This document shows, in pieces, positions 22,814-32,162 of a DNA stretch of 64,000 nt. This DNA comes from Algorimicrobium hallyeonense. Lineage in GTDB: Bacteria > Bacteroidota > Bacteroidia > Flavobacteriales > Flavobacteriaceae. The position numbers and the translations under genes were made by a program. The number at the start of each line of letters is the position of its first letter. Position 1 is the stretch's first letter. The stretch spans positions 434,001-498,000 of the forward strand of contig NZ_JBHSLA010000003.1 in the NCBI RefSeq assembly GCF_042657385.1, written 5' to 3'. The notes beneath the pieces are model-generated. The model had not been told where the DNA came from, ran no database searches, and saw only the letters and a program-made list of their open reading frames with translations.

Positions 22814-23380
22814 ATGAAAAAGTACACCCTTATTTTCGTTTTGGCACTAATGATGATGCCATTCGCTTCTCAAGCACAAGATATTTTTGCTAAATACAGC
22901 GAGAATTCTGAAGTAACCTATGTGTCCATTAAACCTAAAATGTTTCAAATGTTAGCTAAAATGGATATTAATACGGATGATCCAGAATCACAGGAATATA
23001 TCAATATGGTGAATAGTATTACCAGTTTTAAAGTCATTTCCACAGGAGATAAAGCTATTTCTGCCGATGTATCTAAATGGGTAAAATCTAGAAAAGGTGG
23101 TTTAGAGGAATTAATGGTCGTTAAAGATGATGGCATGAATATGACATTTTACGTTAAGGAAGGTCGCGATTCGGACCATGTAAGTGAATTCCTGATGTTT
23201 GTAGATGGTATTGGAGCTGTTACAAAAGATATGGATATTAATATGAATGGTAAAAAACGTGAATTTGAAACAGTGGTAGTTTCCTTAACAGGAGATATTA
23301 ACTTAAATCAAATTTCTAAATTAACCCAGAAAATGAATATTCCAGGTGGTGAACATTTGGAAAAGAAAGATAAGAGATAA
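22814..23380 (+). CDS. DUF4252 secreted protein
   Basis: About 188 residues from the ATG at 22814. An in-frame ATG 23 codons earlier gives a hydrophilic extension that would bury the signal peptide, so I reject it. The signal peptide ends ASQAQ. The mature part is DUF4252 (FAKYSENSEVTYVSIKPKMF ... LMVVKDDGMNMTFYVKEG), a family of unknown function common in Bacteroidota behind ECF sigma genes. It is third in the sigma operon and followed by a lipoprotein of the same family, so the pair probably monitors or responds to the stress read by this sigma factor. Confidence 0.8.
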   Translation: MKKYTLIFVLALMMMPFASQAQDIFAKYSENSEVTYVSIKPKMFQMLAKMDINTDDPESQEYINMVNSITSFKVISTGDKAISADVSKWVKSRKGGLEELMVVKDDGMNMTFYVKEGRDSDHVSEFLMFVDGIGAVTKDMDINMNGKKREFETVVVSLTGDINLNQISKLTQKMNIPGGEHLEKKDKR

Positions 23381-23387
23381 TACCATC

Positions 23388-23933
23388 ATGAAACAATCAA
23401 TCAAATATACCCTGTTCAGTTTATTAGTGGCTATGTCACTAATAAGCTGTAATTCAGGCGAATCATTACAAACGTATTTTGTAGATAATCAGGAAAAAGC
23501 CGATTTTGTTACGGCCGATATTCCAACGTCTATTGTAGCATTAGATGAAGCGGCCTTAACGGATGAGCAAAAGGAGGCTTATAAATCTGTTCAACGTTTA
23601 AACTTTTTAGGTTTTAAAGCAAGCGAAACCAATATGACCACTTATAACGCCGAATTAGCAAAAGTTAAAGCCATTTTAAGTAATGTAAAATATACAGAAC
23701 TCATGGAGTTTAGAGATAGTGGTATGACCTTCGTTATTTCCTATTTGGGAGATGATGACAGTGCTGAAGAAGTTATTGTCTTTGGAAGCTCTAAAGAAAT
23801 GGGCTTTGGTGTGGTTAGAATTTTAGGTGATAATATGCGTCCCGAACAAATTGGAGCATTGGCTAGTGCCGTTCAAAACACTAATTTTGAAGATTCTGAA
23901 CAATTAAAAGATATTGTCAATTTCTTTAAATAA
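23388..23933 (+). CDS. DUF4252 lipoprotein
   Basis: About 181 residues from the ATG at 23388, chosen over an earlier in-frame ATG because it places the signal sequence at the N-terminus; lipobox LISC at the expected distance. Sequence order matches the upstream DUF4252 protein (FLGFKASETN, YTELMEFRDSGMTFVISYLG, EEVIVFGSS ... FGVVRI), so the two are paralogues from a local duplication, one periplasmic and one lipid-anchored. Last gene of the ECF operon, closed by a strong terminator. Function unknown. Confidence 0.8.
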   Translation: MKQSIKYTLFSLLVAMSLISCNSGESLQTYFVDNQEKADFVTADIPTSIVALDEAALTDEQKEAYKSVQRLNFLGFKASETNMTTYNAELAKVKAILSNVKYTELMEFRDSGMTFVISYLGDDDSAEEVIVFGSSKEMGFGVVRILGDNMRPEQIGALASAVQNTNFEDSEQLKDIVNFFK

Positions 23934-23952
23934 TATTCAGACAAATAATTAT

Positions 23953-23986
23953 AAAAAAGCGATCTGTTGTAGATCGCTTTTTTGTT
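23953..23986. terminator. bidirectional terminator after the sigma operon
   Basis: A perfect 13-bp stem (23953-23965 with 23971-23983), 5-base loop and T run. It lies between the DUF4252 lipoprotein gene and the convergent 63-residue membrane protein gene. Confidence 0.85.
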
Positions 23987-24178
23987 TTACGTGGTTTGGT
24001 CATCATTTTTTTTATGATGCTTTGAAACGGTTACAATAATATTGATTAAAATAGCCAAAAATAATGCCATGAAAATCCCACTTATCATATAGTTCTCCAA
24101 TAAGCCGCAAATCCCAGCTACTGAAAAACCGACCCCTACAATTCCGCAAAGGATTAGAGATTGTTTATCTGTTAACAT
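23987..24178 (-). CDS. small two-helix membrane protein
   Basis: A 63-residue protein with two hydrophobic helices (about 8-26 and 31-52, the second starting MISGIFMALFLAILIN) and a charged C-terminal tail (KHHKKNDDQTT). It begins one base after the purB stop codon, so it shares the purB transcript. I know no function. Coding is supported by the tight spacing and sharp hydrophobic pattern. Confidence 0.6.
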   Translation of the reverse strand: MLTDKQSLILCGIVGVGFSVAGICGLLENYMISGIFMALFLAILINIIVTVSKHHKKNDDQTT

Positions 24179-24179
24179 T

Positions 24180-25523
24180 TTAAATTCCTGTATAGTTACT
24201 AGGTGTAATAGCTTTTAACTCCTTTTTAATCCCATCCGAAACCTCTAATGTATCAATGAAATTTGAAATGGATTGTTGATTAATTTTTTCATTGGTACGT
24301 GTTAATCCTTTTAAAGCTTCATACGGATTTGGATACGATTCGCGACGTAAAATGGTTTGAATAGCTTCTGCAACCACAGCCCAATTGTTTTCTAAATCTT
24401 CGGCAAACTTACTTTCGTTTAAAAGCAGTTTATTTAAACCTTTTAAAATAGACTTAAACCCAATAATAGTATGTCCAAAAGGAACACCTACATTACGTAA
24501 AACCGTACTATCTGTTAAATCGCGTTGTAATCTGGAAATTGGTAATTTGGCTGATAAATGCTCAAAAATAGCATTGGCTATTCCTAAATTCCCTTCGCTA
24601 TTTTCAAAATCAATAGGATTTACTTTATGTGGCATGGCAGAACTTCCTACTTCACCAGCTTTAATGCGCTGTTTAAAATAATCCATGGACACATAGGTCC
24701 AGATATCTCGATCTAAATCAATTAATATGGTATTAATACGTTTTAAAGTATCAAATAAAGCTGCCATATGATCGTAATGTTCAATTTGTGTGGTAGGAAA
24801 CGAGTGGTGTAACCCTAATTTTTCCTGTACAAATTGACTGCCAAAAGCTTTCCAATCTATTTCTGGATAGGCAACATGATGTGCATTAAAGTTTCCAGTG
24901 GCACCACCAAATTTTGCCGCACTAGGAATATCGTTTAATAAATCAAATTGAGCTTCCAAACGTGTAACAAATACGTGAATTTCCTTTCCTAAACGTGTAG
25001 GAGAAGCAGGTTGTCCATGAGTTCTAGCCAACATAGGAACGGATTTCCAATCTTCCGCCAATGTTTTTAATTTGTTTAAAACTTCAAAATATTCAGGAAC
25101 ATATACATCATTCATAGCATCTTTAATACTCAAAGGAATAGATGTATTATTAATATCTTGAGACGTTAATCCGAAATGAATAAACTCTTTATATTCTGAA
25201 ATTTGTAAGCTGTCAAATTTTTCTTTAATAAAGTATTCAACCGCTTTCACATCGTGATTGGTTACTTTTTCAATATCCTTAATGGCAGATGCATCAATAG
25301 CGGTGAAATTTTTATAAATAGCGCGTAAATCTTTAAATAATGCCGTGTTAAAATCGGCTAATTGTGGCAGCGGCACTTCGCACAATGCAATAAAATATTC
25401 AATTTCTACTTGTACGCGGTATTTTATTAACGCTTCTTCAGAAAAATAAGGAGCTAATTTTTCAACTTTATTACGGTAACGACCATCAATAGGAGAAATG
25501 GCATTTAAGGAAGATATAGACAT
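24180..25523 (-). CDS. purB: adenylosuccinate lyase
   Basis: A 447-residue enzyme of the fumarase/aspartase superfamily. It cleaves adenylosuccinate to AMP and fumarate, and SAICAR to AICAR, in purine synthesis. The opening SLNAISPIDGRYRNKVE is typical of PurB. The later blocks HFGLTSQDINNTS, MLARTHGQPASPTRLGKE and the superfamily signature GSSAMPHKVNPIDFEN are all intact. Length is normal for the short bacterial form. It is transcribed with the small membrane protein downstream. Confidence 0.96.
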   Translation of the reverse strand: MSISSLNAISPIDGRYRNKVEKLAPYFSEEALIKYRVQVEIEYFIALCEVPLPQLADFNTALFKDLRAIYKNFTAIDASAIKDIEKVTNHDVKAVEYFIKEKFDSLQISEYKEFIHFGLTSQDINNTSIPLSIKDAMNDVYVPEYFEVLNKLKTLAEDWKSVPMLARTHGQPASPTRLGKEIHVFVTRLEAQFDLLNDIPSAAKFGGATGNFNAHHVAYPEIDWKAFGSQFVQEKLGLHHSFPTTQIEHYDHMAALFDTLKRINTILIDLDRDIWTYVSMDYFKQRIKAGEVGSSAMPHKVNPIDFENSEGNLGIANAIFEHLSAKLPISRLQRDLTDSTVLRNVGVPFGHTIIGFKSILKGLNKLLLNESKFAEDLENNWAVVAEAIQTILRRESYPNPYEALKGLTRTNEKINQQSISNFIDTLEVSDGIKKELKAITPSNYTGI

Positions 25524-25643
25524 GATTGTTGTTGTGTTTTAAAAGCTGCAAAGATACGGAAATCCAAAAGAATAGACGGATTATGATATGTGTTTTTTAA
25601 GATGATCTTCTTTCCCAAGGTAATGAATGAATTATAAAACCAG

Positions 25644-26207
25644 CTACTTTTTAAGCTTCTTTAAAATGTGTTTTGCTCGTGCCTTAAAACCCGAGCTCTG
25701 CATTTGGAAATCCCGTTCTAATATTATTACGAGTTCCGGGTGAATCCAATCATAATCTGCTCCAAACAGGTATAAGGTGTTCATGGAATACGCTTTAGGC
25801 GCAATTTTCTCATCATGAATCATATAATCAAAACAAACGGCAATTATCCGTTCTTGGTAAATGGGATTTAAATGTAATTGGATCTTATTTGGTGTTTTAG
25901 CGTAATATGCTTTGGCTAAATACTCGCAAATTTTAGCAATGGGTCTTACTGCTGGGTCTAAATGAACTTTGTGTATGTTTGCTGTAAACGTGTCTAAATG
26001 AGGAATCAAGTATTCTAAATTTTCATGACACATAAACTCTAAAACCCAGGCGGCTCTGCAAGAAATTTTGTCATCAACACGAAATAGTACTGCTAGTAAC
26101 TTCGAAATTAATTTTGGGTTGTTAATTACCAAATTGGCATAATGTAAGCGCTTTTCTCTCGAATGGTTCACATAATTTAAATCAGCGTATAGTTGGTCTG
26201 TAGTCAC
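25644..26207 (-). CDS. helical (HEAT/ARM-like) protein of unknown function
   Basis: A 187-residue, mostly alpha-helical cytoplasmic protein. Helix pairs such as KLISKLLAVLFRVDDKIS, RAAWVLEFMCHENLEYLIPH and RPIAKICEYLAKAYYA look like degenerate HEAT repeats, a binding scaffold rather than an enzyme. Close homologues sit upstream of purB in Flavobacteriaceae and are often mislabelled adenylosuccinate lyase for that reason; none of the lyase motifs are here. It is 120 bases upstream of purB on the same strand. Confidence 0.65.
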   Translation of the reverse strand: MTTDQLYADLNYVNHSREKRLHYANLVINNPKLISKLLAVLFRVDDKISCRAAWVLEFMCHENLEYLIPHLDTFTANIHKVHLDPAVRPIAKICEYLAKAYYAKTPNKIQLHLNPIYQERIIAVCFDYMIHDEKIAPKAYSMNTLYLFGADYDWIHPELVIILERDFQMQSSGFKARAKHILKKLKK

Positions 26208-26244
26208 TAGTTTTTCCTATTTTTGATAGATAAAATTACAAAAA

Positions 26245-26718
26245 ATGAAAATAGTAAAGAAAATTCTGATTGTTTTGTTAGTTGTTTTTGCTATTGCACA
26301 ATTTTTTGGACCAGAAAAAAACACCGGTGATATAGCAACGGTTCAACCATTTTTAACGGAAACCAATCCGCCAGAAGATGTAACTGCCATTTTAAAAGAA
26401 ACCTGTTTTGACTGCCATAGTAACCACACACGATATCCTTGGTATAATACTATAACACCTATAAATTACTGGTTGGCCGAACATGTAAACGATGGAAAAA
26501 AACATTTTAATGTGTCGGTTTGGAATGATTATTCGGCAAAAAAGAAAGATCATAAGTTAGAGGAGTTAATAGAAATGGTGGAAGAAAAGGAAATGCCATT
26601 GGACTCTTATTTGTGGACTCATCAGGAAGCCAATTTAACGGATGCGCAAATAGAAAGTGTTATTAATTGGGCTAAAAATATGCGTGTCATTTATAGTTTA
26701 GTGCCAAGACCCGAATAG
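26245..26718 (+). CDS. haem-binding domain protein (single CxxCH)
   Basis: A 157-residue envelope protein with an N-terminal membrane or signal helix (about 5-22, ILIVLLVVFAIAQFF). The mature part carries one CFDCHSNHTRYPWYN segment (CxxCH near residue 52), followed by WLAEHVNDGKKHFNVSVWNDY, the pattern of the Haem_bd family in Bacteroidota. A c-type haem would be attached in the periplasm; the electron partner is unknown. No lipobox. Divergent from the HEAT-like gene with a short intergenic gap; the glycosyltransferase gene follows after 15 bases. Confidence 0.82.
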   Translation: MKIVKKILIVLLVVFAIAQFFGPEKNTGDIATVQPFLTETNPPEDVTAILKETCFDCHSNHTRYPWYNTITPINYWLAEHVNDGKKHFNVSVWNDYSAKKKDHKLEELIEMVEEKEMPLDSYLWTHQEANLTDAQIESVINWAKNMRVIYSLVPRPE

Positions 26719-26733
26719 TTTTTTATTTGTTAT

Positions 26734-27966
26734 ATGACTAAAAAACTACTTATAATTGGTTGTGTTTGGCCGGAACCAAAAAGTTCAGCTGCTGGAACCC
26801 GGATGATGCAACTTATATCGCTTTTTCAATCCGAAAACTATAAAATTACCTTTGCAACAACCACATCTAAAACAGATAATGCTTTCGCTTTATCCACACT
26901 AGGCATTCCGGAAGTCGCTATTCAATTAAACGATTCGAGTTTTGATAATTTTATAAAATCGGAAAATCCCGATGTGGTATTGTTCGATCGGTTTTTAACT
27001 GAAGAACAGTTTGGATGGCGTGTAGCTGAAAATTGCCCAAATGCATTACGATTACTGGACACTGAAGACTTACACGGCTTACGAAAAGCACGTGAATTAG
27101 CTTTAAAAGAAAATGAAACCAACGCTAAAAAATATTTAGCAAATGACACATCTATACGTGAAATAGCCAGTATTTATAGATGCGATTTAAGCCTTATTAT
27201 TTCCGAAGCGGAAATGGAATTACTTGAGAAATACTTCAAGGTAGATACAAATTTACTTCATTATTTACCGTTTTTATTAGAGACTATCTCTAAAGAAGCC
27301 TCTGAAATGTTGCCCGATTTTAATGCCAGAGCTAGTTTCATAACCATTGGAAACTTCTTTCATAAACCCAATTACCAATCGGTTTTATATTTAAAAGAAG
27401 TGATTTGGCCAGGAATCCGTAAGCAATTACCACAAGCGGAACTGCATATTTTTGGCGCATATGCAAGTCAAAAGATCACGCAATTACACAAAAAACAAGA
27501 TGGTTTTTTAGTTAAAGGTTTTGCTAATCAGGTTTCTGAAGTCATGCAAGCGTCACGAGTTTGTTTGGCGCCATTGCAGTTTGGTGCCGGATTGAAAGGT
27601 AAATTAATTGATGCCATGAAAAACGGAACGCCAGCAATTATGAGTTCGATTGCTGCAGAAGGTATGTTCGGGACTTTAGATTCCAATGGATTTATTGCTG
27701 ATAATCCAATCGAATTTATCAACAAAGCCGTGGCACTTTATACCACGGAAACGACCTGGAAAACCAAACAACAGAATGGGTTTCAAATTATAAATAACCG
27801 ATTTGATAAAGTGCAATTCGAAACACATTTCATAAACGTTATTAATGACTTGACAGCCAATTTGCCAAATCACAGAGAACATAATTTTACAGGTCAGATG
27901 CTGCAACATCAGTCACTTCAAAGCACTAAATTCATGAGTAAGTGGATTGAATTAAAAAATAAATAA
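26734..27966 (+). CDS. GT4-like glycosyltransferase
   Basis: A 410-residue GT-B-fold glycosyltransferase. The N-terminal domain starts LLIIGCVWPEPKSSAAGTR, with the glycine/serine-rich acceptor loop. The C-terminal domain holds the donor site: ITIGNFFHKPNYQSVLYLKE, AELHIFGAY, then VCLAPLQFGAGLKGKLIDAM and GTPAIMSSIAAEGM, where the glutamate is the family EX7E-like residue. It would transfer a sugar to an unidentified acceptor at the cytoplasmic face. It is not in a polysaccharide cluster, so no specific product can be proposed. Confidence 0.8.
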   Translation: MTKKLLIIGCVWPEPKSSAAGTRMMQLISLFQSENYKITFATTTSKTDNAFALSTLGIPEVAIQLNDSSFDNFIKSENPDVVLFDRFLTEEQFGWRVAENCPNALRLLDTEDLHGLRKARELALKENETNAKKYLANDTSIREIASIYRCDLSLIISEAEMELLEKYFKVDTNLLHYLPFLLETISKEASEMLPDFNARASFITIGNFFHKPNYQSVLYLKEVIWPGIRKQLPQAELHIFGAYASQKITQLHKKQDGFLVKGFANQVSEVMQASRVCLAPLQFGAGLKGKLIDAMKNGTPAIMSSIAAEGMFGTLDSNGFIADNPIEFINKAVALYTTETTWKTKQQNGFQIINNRFDKVQFETHFINVINDLTANLPNHREHNFTGQMLQHQSLQSTKFMSKWIELKNK

Positions 27967-28005
27967 GCACTTCAGAATATTCACTAAAATTGACGCGCTT
28001 TTTCA

Positions 28006-28013
28006 TAGCTTTG
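28006..28013 (+). promoter_or_regulatory. promoter -7 element of the ABC-F gene
   Basis: TAGCTTTG fits TAnnTTTG and lies 19 bases before the ATG at 28033. A TTG at 27990-27992 is closer than the usual -33 distance, so the upstream element is uncertain. Confidence 0.45.
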
Positions 28014-28032
28014 CGCCTTTAAATTTAAAGCC

Positions 28033-29670
28033 ATGATTTCAGTAGATAATTTAGCAGTAGAGTTTAGTGGTCACACCTTATTTAGCGATGTGTCCTTTAC
28101 CATAAATGAACATGATAAAATTGCCCTTATGGGTAAAAATGGTGCTGGAAAATCGACCATGATGAAAATTGTGGCAGGTGTTCAAAAAGGAACTCGTGGT
28201 AATGTGCGGTTTCCTAAAGATGCTGTTATTGCTTACTTACCACAGCATTTATTGACTGAAGATAATTGTACCGTTTTTGAGGAAGCCTCCAAAGCCTTCG
28301 CTCATGTTTTCCAAATGCGAGACGAAATGGACGCTTTGAATAAAGCCTTGGAAACCCGAACGGATTATGAGTCCGATGATTATATGAATATCATTACCCA
28401 GGTGTCCGATTTAGGGGAAAAATACTACGCTTTAGAAGATGTTAATTATGATGCGGAAGTGGAAAAAGCTTTGACAGGTTTAGGTTTTAAACGTTCAGAT
28501 TTTACCAGGCAAACCAGTGAATTTAGTGGTGGTTATCGTATGCGAATTGAATTAGCCAAAATGCTACTTCAAAAGCCGGACTTAATTCTATTAGATGAGC
28601 CAACCAACCATATTGATATTGAATCCGTTATTTGGTTAGAAGATTTCTTGCTAAATAAAGCCAATGCGGTCATGGTTATTTCCCATGATAAGGCATTTAT
28701 TGATAATATTACCAATCGTACGATTGAGGTGACTATGGGTCGTATTTACGATTATAAAGCCAACTATACACATTATTTACAACTGCGAGAAGATCGTCGT
28801 TTACATCAAATAAAAGCATATAAAGAACAACAGCGGTTTATTGCCGATAACATGGCATTTATTGAAAGATTTAAAGGCACGTTCTCTAAAACAAATCAGG
28901 TAAATTCTCGTGAGCGTATGTTAGAGAAACTGGAGATTATTGAAGTAGATGATATTGATACCTCCGCTTTAAAATTACGATTTCCGCCAGCACAACGATC
29001 TGGCGATTACCCTGTAACAGTCAAGGATTTATCTAAATCTTATGGAAATCATGTGGTATTTAAAAATGCCAATATGTCTATTTCTAGAGGCGAAAAAGTG
29101 TCCTTTGTTGGTAGAAATGGTGAAGGAAAATCAACCATGATAAAAGCCATTATGGGTGAAATTCCTGTAGATGGCATCTGCCAATTAGGTCATAATGTAA
29201 AAGTGGGATATTTTGCTCAAAACCAAGCATCCCTGTTAGATGAGAATTTAACTATTTTTCAAACCGTTGATGAAGTGGCGCAAGGCGATGTTCGTACCCA
29301 AATAAAAAACATTTTGGGCGGTTTCATGTTTAAAGGTGATGACATTGATAAAAAAGTGAGTGTGCTATCTGGAGGTGAAAAAACACGTTTAGCTATGGTG
29401 AAATTACTTTTAGAACCAGTTAACTTGCTCATTTTAGATGAGCCAACAAATCACCTGGATTTAAAAAGTAAAGACGTTTTAAAGGAGGCGCTTTTAGATT
29501 TTGATGGTACCCTTATTTTGGTGTCTCACGATCGTGATTTCCTTCAAGGTTTATCACAAAAAGTCTTCGAGTTTAAAAACCAACGCGTCATTGAACATTT
29601 TGAAACGATTGATGATTTCTTAATCCGTAATCGTATGGAAAACTTAAAACAAATCGATTTAAAGAAATAA
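28033..29670 (+). CDS. ABC-F family ATPase (translation-associated)
   Basis: A 545-residue soluble protein with two ABC cassettes and no membrane domain, the ABC-F layout. Walker A motifs GKNGAGKST (34-42) and GRNGEGKST (about 357-365), signatures FSGGYRMRIELA and LSGGEKTRLAMV, Walker B LILLDEPTNHID and LLILDEPTNHLD. The inter-cassette linker (about 235-320) is the ribosome-contacting P-site tip type: YLQLREDRRLHQIKAY and the FKGTFSKTNQVNSRER segment. Such proteins (YbiT/EttA-like) rescue or tune ribosomes at the exit site. The linker is of ordinary housekeeping length, so antibiotic resistance is not suggested. Confidence 0.9.
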   Translation: MISVDNLAVEFSGHTLFSDVSFTINEHDKIALMGKNGAGKSTMMKIVAGVQKGTRGNVRFPKDAVIAYLPQHLLTEDNCTVFEEASKAFAHVFQMRDEMDALNKALETRTDYESDDYMNIITQVSDLGEKYYALEDVNYDAEVEKALTGLGFKRSDFTRQTSEFSGGYRMRIELAKMLLQKPDLILLDEPTNHIDIESVIWLEDFLLNKANAVMVISHDKAFIDNITNRTIEVTMGRIYDYKANYTHYLQLREDRRLHQIKAYKEQQRFIADNMAFIERFKGTFSKTNQVNSRERMLEKLEIIEVDDIDTSALKLRFPPAQRSGDYPVTVKDLSKSYGNHVVFKNANMSISRGEKVSFVGRNGEGKSTMIKAIMGEIPVDGICQLGHNVKVGYFAQNQASLLDENLTIFQTVDEVAQGDVRTQIKNILGGFMFKGDDIDKKVSVLSGGEKTRLAMVKLLLEPVNLLILDEPTNHLDLKSKDVLKEALLDFDGTLILVSHDRDFLQGLSQKVFEFKNQRVIEHFETIDDFLIRNRMENLKQIDLKK

Positions 29671-29791
29671 TTTGTTCGTATTCATACTGGAAAAAATTGG
29701 ATAAATTTTTCGTTTATCATCACTTCAAATAGGAATTTGAAAGCTAATTAATTACCTTTCAATCAGTTATTAATCCTATGTAATCCAGTTC

Positions 29792-31357
29792 ATGAAAAAC
29801 CCATGCTTCAAAAAAATGGTTTTACTGCTCGTTTTAGCTGTATGCACCATTCCCGTTCATTCTCAAGTTACATCCAAACAAATTGACTCTGTTGTTAATT
29901 ATGCCATGTCTCAATTCAACGTTGCTGGTTGTGCCGTGGCTGTGGTAAAAGATGGAAAAATAATTCATGAAAGCGGTTACGGTGTCAAATCTATAGATAC
30001 TAGAGAACCCGTTAATCCAAATACTAACTTTGCCATTGCCTCTAACAGTAAAGCCTTTACTACAGCAGCTTTAGCCATGTTGGTGGAAGATGGGAAACTG
30101 AACTGGGACGATAAAGTAAAAACCCATATTCCAGAATTCACCATGTATAATCAATACGTGGAGGAAAATTTTAACATTATCGATCTAGTAACACACCGAA
30201 GTGGCTTGGGTTTAGGTGCAGGCGATTTAATGTTTTTTCCGCAAGGTTCTAATTTCACTATTGATGATTTATTAGCCAGTTTTCAGCATTTTAAACCAGA
30301 ATCGGCATTCCGCACCAAATGGGATTATGATAATTTATTGTATATCGTTGCTGGTGAGTTGATAGCTAGGAAAAGTGGTATGACTTGGGAAGCCTTTATA
30401 GATTCACGGATTTTTAAACCATTAGCCATGGAGAATTCCTATGCTTCTTTATCCGAGATTTCAGATACAAGTAATTTATCCGCTTCACATTCCACGGAAA
30501 CGGGAACCATGCGCATTATCCCAACTTTTGAAGAGATGATAAATGGTGCAGCAGGCGGTATTTTCTCAAATGTCAATGATATGTCAGCTTGGATGCTCTT
30601 ACAATTACATGAGGGAACGTATGGCGATGGATTGAAAAAGCAATTGTTTTCCAAAGACAATCATTACGAAATGTGGAAAATCCATACCGTTATGGATGCA
30701 AATAACAATCCGCGATACAACAGTCATTTTGCCGGATACGGTTTAGGTTGGTTTCTTACTGACGTAAAAGGGAATATGCAGGTAGAGCATACAGGTGGTT
30801 TGCCTGGTATGTTGTCTAAAGTAGTAATGATTCCTGATTTGGATTTAGGAATTGTTGTGCTGACTAATACGAGTAATGATGGTGGTGGCTTATTTTCAGC
30901 CATTACCCAAACCATTATAGATATGTACTTGGACATGGATGATTTTCAGTGGATTGACAAATATGCAGCTTATATGAAATCCAATCAAAGTGGCGCAGAT
31001 GCGGTTGTTGAAAAAGTGTGGGATTCTGTTGCTAAAAATGACCAATCTAAAATAAAAATCAAGAATTATATTGGTATGTATGAAGATGTTTGGTTTGGAA
31101 AAATGGAAGTGTTTGTGAAGGATAATCAATTATGGCTTAAAAGCCATCGTTCGCCATTATTAAATGGGCCATTACAATTTTATAAAGATGAAACCTTCGC
31201 CATTAAATGGGAATACCAAGATATGAATGCCGATGCTTTTGCCATGTTCACGCTAGACGAAAACGGAGTAGCAAATGGATTTACTATGAAAGGGATTTCG
31301 CCTAATATCGATTTTAGTTTCGATTTTCAAGATTTATATTTAAAACGGCTTGATTAA
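29792..31357 (+). CDS. serine hydrolase, class C beta-lactamase fold, with C-terminal DUF3471
   Basis: A 521-residue exported serine hydrolase. Signal peptide ends PVHSQ. The penicillin-binding/beta-lactamase-like domain (about 25-370) has the three active-site motifs: SNSK (Ser-x-x-Lys), YDN in WDYDNLLYIVAGE and HTGG in VEHTGGLPGML. Residues about 420-515 form a DUF3471-type beta domain (IGMYEDVWFGKMEVFVKDNQ). Relatives are esterases, D-amino-acid peptidases or peptidoglycan-related enzymes; true beta-lactamase activity is unlikely. The final TAA shares a base with the ATG of the next gene. Confidence 0.88.
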   Translation: MKNPCFKKMVLLLVLAVCTIPVHSQVTSKQIDSVVNYAMSQFNVAGCAVAVVKDGKIIHESGYGVKSIDTREPVNPNTNFAIASNSKAFTTAALAMLVEDGKLNWDDKVKTHIPEFTMYNQYVEENFNIIDLVTHRSGLGLGAGDLMFFPQGSNFTIDDLLASFQHFKPESAFRTKWDYDNLLYIVAGELIARKSGMTWEAFIDSRIFKPLAMENSYASLSEISDTSNLSASHSTETGTMRIIPTFEEMINGAAGGIFSNVNDMSAWMLLQLHEGTYGDGLKKQLFSKDNHYEMWKIHTVMDANNNPRYNSHFAGYGLGWFLTDVKGNMQVEHTGGLPGMLSKVVMIPDLDLGIVVLTNTSNDGGGLFSAITQTIIDMYLDMDDFQWIDKYAAYMKSNQSGADAVVEKVWDSVAKNDQSKIKIKNYIGMYEDVWFGKMEVFVKDNQLWLKSHRSPLLNGPLQFYKDETFAIKWEYQDMNADAFAMFTLDENGVANGFTMKGISPNIDFSFDFQDLYLKRLD

Positions 31358-32124
31358 TGGTTTCAGCTATACGAAAAATAAGAAAGCGACTGCTTGAACA
31401 AAACCGCTTTAAACGCTATATTTTTTATGCCATAGGCGAAATATTTCTGGTGGTTATTGGCATATTGTTAGCCTTACAAATCAACACTTGGAGTAAAGAA
31501 AATCATAATCTTAAATTAGAAAAGGCGCTATTAGAAGATTTTAAATCAGATTTCATCATTCAGAAAGAATTGATTAACGAGCAGATAGATTATGAGATAG
31601 GTATAATGGCTAAAATAGATTCCGCACTTCAATTTATGAATCCTAATTACGACAAGGCAACTTTGCCGAGAAAACTTCATGAATTAACAGCGCGTCGCAC
31701 ATTTAAAGCCAATCGCGCTACATTTAATAATATGATAGCGAGTGGCAGTGTTAATTTAATTTCCAATGCGAGTTTACAAAATACGATTGTCCGTTATTTT
31801 CAACGTTTGGATTATGTGGAATCCGTTGTGAACAATAATAATTTGTACATGGTAAACTCTAATTTTGGAAAGTTTGCATCAAATAATGCTATGGGTTTTC
31901 AAATAGGCAAATCTGGTAAATTGGTTGATACTATTAATTTCACCAACGAATAACGCTATTTACTGGATATGCAATTACGGTATAGAAATGGCGCGTCAAA
32001 AAGCATTAAGTTAGTAAGTGAGGTTCTTTTAGATTTAACTGAAGAACTTATAGTTATAATTGATTCAGAAATAAATAGCAAACATATTTTTAAATTTCAA
32101 AAATGTAAAGTATATTTGTCATAA
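31357..32124 (+). pseudogene. DUF6090-type membrane protein interrupted by an in-frame stop
   Basis: The gene starts with an ATG overlapping the previous stop. The protein opens with the typical RKIRKRLLEQNRFKRYIFYA, then a membrane helix (GEIFLVVIGILLALQINTW) and a helical extracytoplasmic part. Translation meets TAA at 31951-31953 after 198 residues, but the same frame stays open from CGC 31954 to TAA 32122-32124. It continues RYLLDMQLRYRNGAS and a helix with SEVLLDLTEELIVII, as expected for the C-terminal end of these roughly 250-residue proteins. One nonsense substitution explains the break. It is either a recent pseudogene or a sequencing error. Function of the family is unknown. Confidence 0.7.
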
Positions 32125-32162
32125 AGGAAAATTTATTTGTCTAAACACTAAACATACTTGTC

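Noticed and set aside
28033..29670. ABC-F antibiotic-resistance protein
   Set aside because: The inter-domain linker is of ordinary housekeeping length and composition.
29792..31357. Beta-lactamase resistance gene
   Set aside because: The motifs fit the large serine hydrolase family with a DUF3471 domain; nothing points to drug hydrolysis.
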